A stretch of 64,000 nucleotides of DNA from positions 1,882,501 through 1,946,500 of the forward strand of contig OX345648.1 in NCBI GenBank assembly GCA_947044365.1. The letters run 5' to 3'. A program made the translations under genes and the position numbers. Position 1 is the stretch's first letter. Each line of letters starts with the position of its first letter. This stretch comes from Petrosia ficiformis. Its lineage: Eukaryota > Porifera > Demospongiae > Haplosclerida > Petrosiidae. Of the stretch, positions 45,201-56,855 are shown one piece after another. Under the pieces are notes generated by a model. The model made no database searches. It saw only the letters and a program-made list of their open reading frames with translations, and had not been told where the DNA came from.

Positions 45201-47666
45201 TAGCTTTGCGGGGATCTTGTATTATATTTACCCATTGTGCTTTTCTCCCTAGCAGAGCTGCTAATTCTGCTCCACATTCTCCAATTTGCCGTGATATTTC
45301 CACAATTTCTTTCTCTGAAATGGTGTTGCTCTATAACGTATAAACAGGAAATGTATAATAATTAAAAGAAATACTGACATTCCATTATTTTGTATCACAG
45401 TACCTTAGCACTTTGTAATACTTGTGGGAACCAATAAGATTCTTCTTCCTCTAAGTCACGAAACTGTTTCCTCAGTTGACAGCATGTCTGACTTTCCCGT
45501 GTTTTATCTAAGTAGTGGATATTTTCAGCGGTTTTGCATTTATCTGATATACATAGAAATCTAAATTTATCTCTATATCCTTTTATGGATTGTGTATTGT
45601 TGGAAGGATAGCCTTGGTAAAAGCATTCGTCTACTTCCTCACAACTTCTCTTAAGTAGAACAAGAAGATCTTGGCATGATTTGCTGAAAGGGGACTTTTC
45701 GTTATCGGGTGATTCACACATTTTGTCAACTTGAATGGCATAAGACAATTCTGTGAGTGTCACAAAATTATATTGTTTATCATCAGGTGTAAATTCAAAT
45801 ACAACACGATTGCGATATATACCCTCTTCAAAGTTTAGTTTGCATACTTCAAAACTGGCAATGGTTGTGACGAGACGAGTGAAATATCCGGGTGTAACAA
45901 ACTTTGTGCTGAATGTGATGTGTAGAGGTGTTGCTCTCAGACTACCTGCAGTAGTAGGAGTGGATAAATCTCCAGAAAATACTGGCAATACTGCAGGAAC
46001 AAAATACTGTGGAGTATCGAGATCATAGTACACTTCTGCTTGGACTCTTGCAGCTAGGCGAAAATGAGTTAGTAGCTCCATCATGCCTTCAGGATCGATG
46101 TCTTTACATCCTTTCCACACAGCAACATAAAGTGGTTGTATGAGGATACCTTTCTTACGAAGTGTTTTCCACATTATCTTGCTTGTTTTTTGAATTTCTC
46201 TTCCTGGGAGAGTTATGATTTTGCCAAGAGATTCGACGAACCACTTTGGGTTTAAAATAATTCTATGTTCAAAACTCTTGATGTGAGGGTAGAATAAAAT
46301 TACCCCTAGGTCATGATAGAACATGAGAACTTTATGAATATCTTCTGCTTCAATTTTACAAGCAATTCCGATAGCTTTTGCTTCATTGAAGCTGATAACA
46401 TTCCTGGACTCATTTGAAAACATCTGTAACACTTTGCGAAAAAGAACCCAACTGACAGGAGTCTTAACTACCAGGTTTTCAGTAGCAAATCGCTGGATAA
46501 TTTCATGTAATTTGCTGAATCCAGGATCTGTTTGAGCGCTACTATTATCAACGATGAAGACTTCATGATCGAGAAGTTCTGTAAAAGCTTTATTCTCACA
46601 GTGTTTTTCAAACTGTTCTATAACTTTCCGATTCTCTTCCTCATTTAGTAAGTCGCCATGTGTACCAATACCCAAAATCCGAGGGTAATCTACAAGACCT
46701 CCTTTTTTCGTTCTTTCTGAAAGATGTGAGTGAATAGTTGCCATCCATCGATCAAGAAGCTCAATAATAGTCATATTGCTCTCCTCTCCAGGAATCCCTG
46801 TACCTTCTTCATACTGAATTGACCTCCATGTTTCATTAAAATTTTTTGATGCATCAAAGAGAAGAAGGAACATGGTACGAGGAGTGAGAAATGCCGGAAG
46901 TACTTCTAAGAATACTGGCTGACCTCCACAGTCCCAAACATGAAAAAAGGGACTGGGTTTTAAATCACGAACACCACTGCATGGTGTAAGCTGCTTTGCT
47001 CGTCTGATGGCTTCTTTAAGATAGGATTCCACTTTTGTGGTTTCCACTTCTTTCACAAGCCCTTCTTCAACTTCAGATGATGAGACTGATGAATTTCCTT
47101 CATATAACACTCTAACCGACTCGACATGGCTAATATTGTTAATGATCAGTTGTTCTACACTCTGTAAATCATGATGCACTGTAGCAAGGAGATTTGCTAC
47201 TTCATCAAGTTCATCTTGTTCATTAACATCTTTCCAGTCTCCTGTTGCCCAACTATAACTGATTGGTCTTACATCAGCAACCTGTGTGCTCGTACTCTTT
47301 CGGATGAAAGGCAGCTTCTTTAGACCTCGAACAAGACTAGTTTTCCCAACTCCAGCTGGACCAAGTAACATAATACGAGCATAAGCTATATCCACTTCTG
47401 TTATCATTGCTTCTCTTGCATCTGGTAAGAATAATTAATGAAAGAAACTGCCAGCCAAATTAAAAACTCACTTTGATATGTAAGTACACTTTGTGGCTAA
47501 AAAAATTAAAAATGTAATAATAAATGTATCACAATAACTTCTACAATCCGCTCTAGCATTTGGTACTAATTACACACTGATTACACACCTGGAAAGTTTC
47601 CCTAGGGCTAGGAGCTGAGCTTTCCTTGAGAATAGGGGGTGAGCTTTCTGTGGACTTTGAAGATGT
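42271..47666 (-). CDS. Roco copy A: Roc-COR GTPase with two death domains and a CNIL prenylation box
   Basis: Exons in transcript order: 47589-47666, 47472-47496 (25 nt), 45404-47421, 45095-45330, 44783-44834, 44390-44631, 44281-44326, 42787-43154, 42271-42337. Together 3132 nt, in frame to a stop. Counting from the Met at 47407: P-loop GPAGVGKT 16-23, switch DCGGQ 159-163, THGD 249-252 (NKxD position), COR from about 315 (PVSWVLFRKVL, FYHDLGVILFY, ILNPKWFVESL). Exon 45095-45330 encodes a death domain (ELAALLGRKAQW...LLFDWNQQ...LLKLA); exon 42787-43154 a second death-fold domain (LAAVMDLPEDEI...ILRIVKKWI). The last exon ends KRCNIL, a CaaX box predicting geranylgeranylation. Likely a membrane-tethered signalling GTPase that recruits death-domain partners; role inferred. 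The 5' end is not fixed: candidate microexons lie upstream. Confidence 0.85.
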
Positions 47667-48782
47667 CTATATGGTAAATAGAAATTATAATGTCTGTATT
47701 ATATTATTTGACATATTAAGCATCTAATTTTTCATAGACATGTGTAAACGCATATTTATTATAATTAACACATAAGAAAAAATGAAGTAGAATTACATGC
47801 AGAATATAAAAATAACAGATTTTATAGTAGCTGAAAAAAAGAGTTTGGTTATTTCAACCAATCAGTTGGTTGTCTCAATTAACAACTAACATATTATAAT
47901 AATCCTAAATACGTATATATACATAATAGTAGCTAGCTTCCTTTACTACACTTTTTACTCATCTATAGTCATGTAGGATTGTTATGTGGATGTCATTAGT
48001 TCAAGTGTTTTGCTAAGGTACCATCCCAATCTTGTTCGTGTGCTTTTTCAATTTTGAATATATGAATGCTTCTTTCTTGTCTAGCTAGGTAATGTTTAGT
48101 AGTAATTTAATTTTAATCTATAGTGACTGGTATACAAAGTAGATGCCATAATAAAGAATGGTAACGAAAGCAATACAATGTGCTGACTTTTCAAATATCT
48201 GTGGAGTACATCACATGTTAATTGCTATTATATGTACATGTGTACAAATACATGTACTTATTTATATTAATTAATTACTCTGGAATGAGCTAGTAACATC
48301 TTTTCTTTTCACGTGTTACAGTTGGAATATTAATATATATATCACACCACAGGTTGTAACAATACTATGCTAGTATAATACATTGTATTGATATGTTGCT
48401 ACCATATGCCTTATTATGTCATGTACTTTATATTAGTCAATATAGATCAAGATCAAATGACCTGTGACTTGTAAATATTACCTCAGCATGGAGGAAAATA
48501 TTATTGCATTGAAACTCCTATAACCAACTGAATGTCTAATACTTTTTACAGTGATATATGTCTCAAATAATGTGTTTTAACTACTATATATATATATATA
48601 TATATATAATTATAAGCCTTCCACAATCAGTATACATAGCTGTGTGTACTATATATTAGTTAAGCTCACACATTATATTTCACACTCAGGAATAAATGGA
48701 ACACAAGACACCAATTAGACAAAATACATAATAAAAGATGATATATATAAATTATGTTGGCATATACATTAGACCAACTTAC
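47667..48782. other. Intron-like region between the 78-nt exon and the microexon array of Roco copy A
   Basis: No further exon recognised. AT-rich, with a (TA)n tract at 48585-48608. Confidence 0.4.
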
Positions 48783-50104
48783 CAACTATTGATCCAAATT
48801 CGAATTCAACCAATGGGACAAGTAAGAAATGGTGAACATAGCAAGGATAAGGAATGGTAAAGATAGTAAGGATAATTTAATTGTTATATATATTTACTTA
48901 CCAGCTAATAGAAGTAAATATAATTGTTGAGACAAAGTAGGAGTAAAAGTAGTACATACAATTATTATCAAGTATTGAGCACTTACCTTCTGCAATTCCA
49001 AGCAAATTAAAGAGCATGCAGATAAGGAAGATATTAATTATATATCAAATACTGAGAAATTTGAACTTACCATCTGTATAATTAATAGTAGGCAGATTTC
49101 AGAAAATCCAAAAGCAGAAATAATATAAATATAAATCATTTTCCATACATTCATATACTTACCGGCTTTATGAGACAAAGAGAAATACGTACACACATGC
49201 ACAAAGAGAGGGAGAGAGAGTAAGAGAGCCATGTTAAATGATTACATTACAGCACTTATATAGTAATAATTGCTTACCGCCTATATAATTATATGAATGT
49301 ATTCCATAATTGAAATATAATGAAGGTAATAAAGAGATGAAATGTAAGTGTGAATTTAAACGTTTTCTCACTCACCGTCTATATTGAGACAATAAATTAA
49401 TTTCATTAAAGCATGTGTTTGTACTTACCCATGTCTATGTCATCACATAGTTAATAAATCCATGAATATAACCAGTTTTAAAAAGTATTATATATGAAAG
49501 AATAAATGGAATAACAATAGTAATATGTACATATACAGTCACTTACCCTCTTCTGTTTTGATATAAAAATTCCAGCAATCAGAGAACATGTAGAAAAAAG
49601 AAAATAATGTATTTGCAAATGAAAGGAAATTTATTTGCAAAGAATGAAGTTTTATTTGCTCATTGATGTATGATCATAGCATTAGAAGCCTTAAAATAAT
49701 AAAATAAATTGTAATAATATGCAGGTACTTTTGTGGTATGAAACTTTCGCGATGTGAAAATATTGATCATAAAATATTATAGTATCAAATGTCTACACAC
49801 TCCAGGTGTAGCTATCATTCGTGAAATCTTTATTCAATTTTGTGAAATTTGGATGGATTTGCAAAATTTATATATAATAATATATTATATATAATTAATA
49901 TTAAAATCCATGCAAGTTTGAAAATCTAACTTAAGAGGAGAAATAATAAAAAATATAAATCATTTTTCATACATTCATATACTTACCGGCTTTATGATAC
50001 AAAGAGAGATATGAACACACATGGAGAAAGAGAGGGAGAGAGAGTAAGAGAGGCATGTTAAATGATTAAAATACAGCACTTATATAATAATAACTGCTTA
50101 CCAA
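48783..50104 (-). other. Candidate microexon array upstream of Roco copy A
   Basis: Minus-strand sites with the form AG|codon(s)|GTRAG. In transcript order: TTG 50102-50104, CCG 49987-49989, AAGAGG 49547-49552, ACATGG 49429-49434, ACG 49376-49378, GCG 49278-49280, CCG 49163-49165, ATG 49071-49073, AAG 48987-48989, CTG 48902-48904, TTG 48783-48785. Each has a splice acceptor AG directly before and GTAAGT, GTAAGC or GTGAGT directly after; several have pyrimidine-rich tracts upstream (strongest before CCG 49163). Spacing is about 55-200 bp within the main set. All are 3 or 6 nt, so inclusion keeps frame. The first two sites belong to a local duplication (49922-50180). Phase and use are unproven. 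Confidence 0.5.
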
Positions 50105-50180
50105 CTATATATACAAATGTATTCCATAATTGCAATACAATGAAGGTAATAAAGAGATGAAATGTAAGTTTGAATATGAA
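49922..50180. repeat. Local duplication of 49130-49380
   Basis: ATAAATCATTTTTCATACAT through AAAGAGAGGGAGAGAGAGTAAGAGA to ATGAAGGTAATAAAGAGATG is repeated in direct orientation, carrying copies of two microexon sites. It ends in an inverted repeat, arms 50164-50177 (GTAAGTTTGAATAT) and 50212-50225. Confidence 0.85.
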
Positions 50181-50394
50181 CGTTTTCTCACAGTGAGTGA
50201 AAAAAACTTTTATATTCAAACTTACAGTAATTACACTATTTTTTGGTATAACGCTTTTTTATAAATTAAGCCTAATTGCTATACTTTCAAAAACATTTCA
50301 GAAATTGTGGGTACTAGAAAAGAAGATCGAGTTGCGCATAACAACAGTATGTATTAGTGTCTATGCATCTGCAATTGCTTGACTTGACTTGGAA

Positions 50395-50560
50395 TTGTAA
50401 AATGAGTAGTACTTCAGCAAGAACAAACAGAAAGACATGCTACACAGTGTGACGAACAAAGATAAGATGAAAGAATCAGACAAAGAAAGAGGCGTTTAGA
50501 ACAGGAAAGACAAGTACAGAGAAGATTGAACAGAGTCTGAGATAGAGAGTGAGAGACGTA
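50395..50560 (+). pseudogene. Decayed Arg/Gln/Glu-rich ORF, possibly Helitron-derived
   Basis: In one frame: QEQTERHATQCDEQR, stop, DERIRQRKRRLEQERQVQRR, then further stops. Such R/Q/E-rich repeats resemble the N-terminal part of animal Helitron proteins; the resemblance is by eye only. A shorter related stretch (AGATAAGTTGAAAGAGTCAG) lies inside the element at 51353-51464. Confidence 0.35.
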
Positions 50561-50716
50561 ACATTTAGTTTATTCATTGATTGCAAATCATAATACATTT
50601 GTATATAAATTTAATTATTTTTATGATAATACTTTGTCCTACACTTAAATCATAATACGTTTAGAATCTACTACGCCTGGTATGTATATACTATGCTTAG
50701 AACATAGTACACTTGC

Positions 50717-50750
50717 CTAGCTTAAACCGCCGAAAGCGGTATTAAGCTAG
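50717..50750. repeat. Perfect hairpin ending CTAG, Helitron-like 3' terminus
   Basis: Arms CTAGCTTAA and TTAAGCTAG enclose CCGC-CGAAA-GCGG. A GC-rich hairpin shortly before CTAG and a following T are what Helitron 3' ends look like. It could also be a plain palindrome. Confidence 0.45.
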
Positions 50751-51352
50751 TTATATCATTTGCTATATATAAATTCGGATATATAATTAATAATGAGCAG
50801 TCTATTGCATAAACTCACACTAGCCATGCTGTTGTACGTCAATCAGATCCTGGTACGAAGATAGAGAAGTAACAATACAGGTGGACTCTTAATTTCCGTC
50901 TGGGCTATATATAATAATACATATATAATATAATTATAATATAATTATTATATATAATACACTAAGTATAATAATTCTTATAGTCCGACAAATGTTTTTT
51001 GCAAAGTGGAAAACTGACTTGCTTATCCTGTTGGATTGATTGTTGACTGGTACACTCTCGACTTCCAACTCCTCTATTTTGACTCTCCTAAAATGCCCAA
51101 GCGTCTGTCGTCCGATCCGGTGACCCTTGCTTCAGACCAAATTGTGAACGTGATGTATGATGTAATATAATAATATGCATAATTGATATAATTATATGAC
51201 GATGATACTAAACAAGTTTGATAGCGTGCATGTTGCTTTCACTGCTAATAATCTGACTAAAAATTCCAGTGGTCAGTATGCAAGTGTTTCTTTTCATATT
51301 CTTTGCTTGATAAAACATGTGACTCAGATGGGGATTTAGCATGGAGCTATTG
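50751..51352. other. No clear gene
   Basis: A 25-codon + strand ORF starts at 51093 (MPKRLSSDPVTLASDQIVNV) and ends at 51170. It is locally GC-richer and could be a first exon, but nothing supports it further. The rest is AT-rich. Confidence 0.3.
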
Positions 51353-51464
51353 TAGTCTTGCGGCACCAGCCTCCTTTGCTTAGGGCGAAAAAAGAAGATA
51401 AGATAAGTTGAAAGAGTCAGACAACGAAAGAGGCGAAGGAGGCTAGTCCCGCGAAACTAGACTA
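51353..51464. mobile_element. Short TIR element, 112 bp
   Basis: Left TAGTCTTGCGGCACCAGCCT and right AGGCTAGTCCCGCGAAACTA are imperfect inverted repeats extending through CCTCCTTTGC/GCGAAGGAGG. Followed by a C/T/A homopolymer-rich stretch (51470-51515). Confidence 0.6.
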
Positions 51465-51515
51465 ATATAGCCCCCCTTTTTACAAAAAAAAAAAACCAAA
51501 AAAAACACACATACA

Positions 51516-52916
51516 CACACAAAAACAAATCTACAATATATATTATTATACATTCCTGCTGTACAGCTATTAAGTATAATTTAATTAATACAAAATTTGT
51601 TTTAGTACAATTACTTTTTTATAATATTTGAAATGTAAAGAAGAAACTGTCGGGTTTACACTCGCTCAGGTACGTACTCAGTGCAACACACAACATGAAT
51701 AATTAATGAAGGAAAAAATTGGCGTCTGCGGCGGGTACACTTTTATTTTCCCACCCAAATTTCTCCGCCACTGAGCATTGTCTTATTTTACCATTTGCAT
51801 GATTGTGTACCTGTGTATACCTCCCATTGTATTATAATATTTTGTAGATATTCGGCTCCATATGTTCAGGGTATTCTATATAGAAACAATGTAACAAACA
51901 ATGATAAATCATACACTGTACTGTTTTATATTTCTATGTAGTTATGCCAGAATAAAATTAATGCACAACTTGAGAGGTTGTTACATGATTTATGTACACT
52001 GAGGGCTATAGGCATGAGGTGTATAAATCATGGATAAACCAATTTATACCACGAATCAAAAGCTTATTAATTGAGTTATAATTAAGATTTCTAACTATAA
52101 TATTCAATGAAAACTGCACATTGCTAATGTTAGCATTCACTTCTTGGTGTGCAGTCATGTAGTAATGTGTAGCTTTCATCTTTATTTTTTATAAGTTAGC
52201 AATAATGTCTTGAAGTGCCTGATAAAAAGCAATCAATGTAGGGTTAGTCATATGATAGAGATAAATATATGATAATATGATACAATGATAATTATTGTTG
52301 AAGGCATCAAATGCTTGTGTTCAAAAACTCTCTGTTGATCTAGGTACTCATACAACAACATCTGCATTTGAATTATTAAGTGAATAATTATTATTAATAA
52401 TAAGTATATATAATAATTAATTCTAATCCCTTATTTCCAACAATATAATTCAGAAACATTTTCATCTTCACATTCATATTCTTGATATATATAATCTATT
52501 CGAGCTGATTCTTACATGAGCTAGCAATTATATAGATTAAAACATAATTTTAACTTACAAAATTAGAATTAACGCACACTCTTTGAAATCTATTTATAGG
52601 TTAAAACATAAAATCCAGCATAATCAATTTCATTTGTGACCAAATTCTGAAAAAGCGACAATTTCTGCAAAATAATTAAATCAATGCTTACCTTTAAATG
52701 CATGTTAATCTGTCATTTGCATAGGAAGCTAACAAATTTGATATCTAAGACACCTGATAAATATCATTGACTTCTAATAGAAAATGACTAAATCTATTAA
52801 AGAGAAAAGTTCCCTTTTTGCAAATTCAGTCACATTTTTATACATAGTTCATGGATACATACATAATAATAATAGATGGTACTTAAAATAACATAATTAT
52901 TTCTGTTTTTACCTCT
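51516..52916. other. No gene seen
   Basis: AT-rich spacer with several AATAATTATTA palindromes. Spacer between the end of duplication copy A and the start of copy B. Confidence 0.4.
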
Positions 52917-53097
52917 TCTTAATCATGATTTGTATTAGTGTTGATTTTTAGTGATTTTGTGATTCTATATAGTAGTTTGAATTTAAATTATGCATGATAG
53001 TTTTATTAAAAATGTTCTTTTGAATTCCTTAAAACAGAATTGAATAAGATTGTAGTATACGCACACATACTGGCAATTCTATATACAGATTCTTTTA

Positions 53098-53394
53098 CTG
53101 AGGTTCAATGATCTTATTAATGTGATCTTTCTCTGCCTTTATTCCACGAGAATCCCCAAACCTTGGAGTATCAACAACACCAATTTTCAGCTCTCCACAT
53201 TCCACAGTATACATTTTGGTATCATCAGTTTTACTCTCCATTTGTTTAGATAGAGCATTCTCAAGGCTAATATCGTTAAATTCATGGAACTGCTCAACCC
53301 CAACCTCATAACCTAAGGTCAAGATTAAACTGTAGTTATAGAGAGATTCACAAAAGGAAGTTTTTATTGAGCTTGTCTCTCCAACCAACAACAT
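53098..53394 (-). pseudogene. Orphan exon of a P-loop GTPase (AIG1/septin-like superfamily), degenerate P-loop
   Basis: Minus-strand frame starts MLLVGETSSIKTSF and contains VVDTPRFGDSRGIKAEKDHI. Related GTPases have GETGxGKS and DTPGFGDTRG. The Gly before the P-loop Lys is replaced by Ile and the switch Gly by Arg, so nucleotide binding is doubtful. An AG precedes the ATG (ACTAG|ATG) and a GT follows near the end (CCTCA|GTAAAA), so it has the shape of an internal exon. The corresponding place in duplication copy A (near 41065) lacks it, so it was inserted into copy B or lost from A. Confidence 0.5.
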
Positions 53395-54664
53395 CTAGTA
53401 TGGATAATCCCCTGTTGGTTTAATATATATAACATTTCTTACTTTCTGAAGAGCAATATTCTTGCATGCTATAACACTATTATTTAACTGAACCAGATTT
53501 GAAATTGAAATTCTGTCTTAAAAATCTTTTATATCCGGCAATTTTTGTTTTAGTTTACTATAATTATAGTTTGTTAGTAAGGCATTGTGAATTTTAGTAT
53601 AATCTAAATTACAAGTCTATGGCAATAACTATATAAAACCAATGAAAAAAAATTGGGCAAGGGGTAATTTTTAGTTAGTTAACTAAAACGCTTTTAGTAA
53701 GTTTACCTTGGTTATAACTAAACAAAATGTTAAGGAATTAGACATACTTATAACTAAAAGTGGTCATTAATATTGTCATACTAAAACAACATTAGACTGC
53801 ATACAGTATGATGGGATATCCCTATGTGTGATTGCATTTTGGTTACGTAATCTGATCCATTCTCCTTCAAATATACATTCTATGTAATGTGACTTTTAAT
53901 TGACCAAATCTATGGAATGACAACTATATGTAACTTCATGTATAATTCATTATAGATTCACACCTTGTGGAGAGCAATTATAGAATGGCCCTGCATCCAT
54001 AAATATTAGGGCTTGGATGATTAATCAATTAATTTATATACTATGAAGGAAAGGATTGGGGATAAGCAATACTAATGTTAGTTCAAGTACCACCGGATCC
54101 TTGGTGTAACACTTCTAAAGCTCTTACACACGACAGTAAGCATGGTCAGTGATGAATGTGAATTTTATTAACAAGAGTATGAATCTCATTACAATAAGGC
54201 CATTAATTATAGACGTACTTCAACAAACTATAGTCCTCAGACTGTTTCTTTTTAGTAGGTTGGTTCTGGCTACACAGAACTACACAATCCCAATTCCAAA
54301 TTACAATTAATATAATTCACATGGTATGATCATACAGTACTATATATAGCTGGATCAATGTGGTATAAGAAAACAATTGATGAGTGTGCAATTAGTCTGG
54401 CACCAACGAACTAGACAGCAATCACAGCAAGCTAGTAGAACTAACAACAAAAGTTATGATATGTGTGGTCGTCAACAAATAAATTAATTTATGAGAAAAA
54501 ACATTTCATTATGGAAACAAAACAATAAAGAATATGTTGTAATTATAAACTATACTATTATACTATTATCTCACTTCATACACACACACGCACACACACT
54601 TTTACTTATTTGTATTAATTTTGTAGTAGTTCTTTGGTGTTACAGTTCGAAATCATGATGTGCA
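53395..54664. other. Downstream region of Roco copy B, duplicated from 41340-42270
   Basis: Carries repeat family IV (53560-53790) and the TGGATCAATGTGGTAT segment also found at 42012. No gene beyond the GTPase exon. Confidence 0.6.
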
Positions 54665-55617
54665 TCAAAGAATGTTACATCCACTTTTCGTGTAATTTGG
54701 GTCCATCAAACTTGATAGGAAAATAAAGAACATAATAATTTTGAATACAAGTAATGTATGAGCATGCACTTCTCAAAAACAATGAGAATAACACTACATA
54801 ACGTTTTATACGTACAATTCCATAACAACTCCAACTACACAAGTTTAGTTTCTTTGTGTTTTGTGTGTGGTCAGTAATGCATGTATGCAGGGTTGTTATG
54901 TGGAAGTGGCTAGTATATTGTTGTTACTAAGCTAACATCTTGTTTCTGTGCTTTTTCAGTTTTGATATCCCTATATACTCTTTCAATTTCTAAAAATCAA
55001 TTTTAATAATGTTCTTTTTTATAATTATTATAATTGTGGTCAAAGTGAACATAAAAGATGGCTACACAAATGTGTACAAAACAAACCTCTTGGCTGCATC
55101 CTCTAGTTTAGCTGACATTAGAAGTTCACACAAATCTTCTTTTTGCTTGTGTGGATTTTTTCTTATCAATCTTTTAACTATACGAAGGATTTGAGCCTGC
55201 ACATCACTTGTAGTAGACCTAGTTATAGCAGCAATCTCATCTTCTGACAGTTCCATTACTACAGCTAGATAATTAATATTGCATGTAATGAAATTACAGC
55301 ATCGTACGATATCAGTATGTGGTATGTTGTCTACATCTGGAGGTTGAATAACTGGCAAACTATGAGGAAGTATTTCAGAATGAGAGTTGATGGGAAACGT
55401 TTCTGGGTGAGAGTTAATGGAACGACTTTTGGCTGACCAACTATCATCATATTGAATCTACAATTCAAAGGAGAGCAATGAAAGAGAAGGTTACATTGTA
55501 TGTATAAAGTAAAAATATAAATAGTTTCTTAATAATTTTGTTTCAAAGGTTAATGTTCAATCCTTGAAGGCATACCTGTTTATTACAATAATAACTAGTG
55601 TGAAATGTATATTTTAA

Positions 55618-56090
55618 CCCTTAGAAGACTGATGTCACATATATGTGACATTTCACCCCTACGTGGTTCGCAGTGTGGTCCTAGCTTTACAAAGCTCTCC
55701 AAATGCTTGTAATTGGCATCAGGTACAAGATCATGAAAATGGCTAAAAAGGTTGATGGTTTTTCGGCCGCCCTTTGGCCTAAATAACGACTATGGGGGGA
55801 ATTTTAAAGGGGGGTGTCCCCCCCTTAACTGGGGTTCGAAGGGGTGCAGCCCCCTCCCCATCCACGCAGTTTGCCCCAGTTCCAGTCAAAAGAGGGAGAG
55901 CACTGCATTTAATGTAATCCTACGAAGCGCTTGGGGACTTTCGAGTTCCAGTAAGCAAGTTGGTAGAAGTAGTACTCCATGTCGAAAAAGGAGCCAAGTT
56001 TGGGGTAGAGAAAGTGAACTGTAGCCAAAATAAAGTCGCCAGTGTTGGGAATGGGAAGAAATTTGAAAAACAAGCTCAGTCCTCTAAGGG
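55618..56090. mobile_element. Non-autonomous piggyBac-like element, 473 bp
   Basis: Inverted ends CCCTTAGAAGACTGA and TCAGTCCTCTAAGGG, each flanked by TTAA (55614-55617 and 56091-56094). CCC-starting TIRs and TTAA duplications define piggyBac. A subterminal palindrome ATGTCACATATATGTGACAT follows the left end. The centre is GC-rich (GGGGGGTGTCCCCCCC). No transposase. Lies in an intron of Roco copy B; copy A lacks it. Confidence 0.9.
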
Positions 56091-56148
56091 TTAAAGTAGG
56101 CACAAATCTTATAATACTGAATAACTGAAATAAATATAGTTAACAGCA

Positions 56149-56340
56149 GTGGCGTAGCCAGAGCGTAATTGATACCTGGGGCTAAAAAGAAGACAATCGG
56201 TGCGCGAAGCAAAGTAGCAGACTACTTTGTTCTGCTGCTGCTTCCTGACTTCGACGATGACGACGACATCAACATTGTTCAGATTTGAACCCTAATGACA
56301 AGAGACCCTAGGGTTCAGCGAACTTGGCCACCTAAACCCT
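56149..56340. mobile_element. hAT-like MITE fragment
   Basis: Begins CAGTGGCGTAGCCAGAGCG, a terminus common to animal hAT elements. The other end was not found. Confidence 0.4.
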
Positions 56341-56450
56341 ATGGTTTGGTGACCACACCCATGCTAACATCCTCTCCCTGATGGTTAGTCGACATGATAT
56401 ATCGTTTAAAGTATGGTATCCAGGTCTCTATCTGCGTCAGCCTCAGTTTT

Positions 56451-56515
56451 GGGTGTTCCTAGTTGCATAGCAGCGCTCAACTTTGCCTCAATCTGCTATG
56501 CAACTAGGAACACCC
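56451..56515. repeat. Perfect 23-bp inverted repeat
   Basis: Arms 56451-56473 and 56493-56515 (GGGTGTTCCTAGTTGCATAG... and its exact complement) with a 19-nt loop. The related place in copy A (about 43490-43550, TTTTAGTTGCATAGCAATCC) has only a diverged left arm. Confidence 0.9.
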
Positions 56516-56727
56516 TCGACCTTGACTTCAAGTCTGCTAACACAAATAGAGCCCTGCCTACTATATTATATGTACAGACCATTCAATATTAAATAATGGG
56601 CTAAAATAATCATGCATTACACACGATTAAACCTCCATTACACACGATTAAACCTGGTTACATAGTTTAAATAAATAATTAATAATTTCGCCTGAGATTA
56701 TGTCCATCGATGGGAAAATAGCAGCAC

Positions 56728-56855
56728 ATTGTCTGATAAATCTAGTGAAGTCTGGTAATTTGAAACTGAGCTGTATACAAAGTATGTGGGAAGCAGGACA
56801 AGAGTGGTGAAAATACGTCAGCAGTTGGCTCAATGTTTCCACACCTCTGACTATA
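56728..56855. mobile_element. hAT-type MITE, 5'-truncated copy
   Basis: Matches the 24347-24510 element from CACATTGTCTGATAAATC to the right end AATGTTTCCACACCTCTG; the left terminus is missing. Confidence 0.8.

Noticed and set aside
45753..46028. 91-codon + strand ORF, repeated at 58962-59237
   Set aside because: Antisense shadow of the COR-domain exon in both Roco copies.
52688..52702. Minus-strand AAAG|GTAAGC, a zero-length recursive splice site
   Set aside because: A single isolated match between the two duplication copies, not part of a row and expected by chance.
55752..56103. ORFs of 90 and 64 codons
   Set aside because: Lie in the GC-rich core of the piggyBac-like element; no similarity to a transposase.
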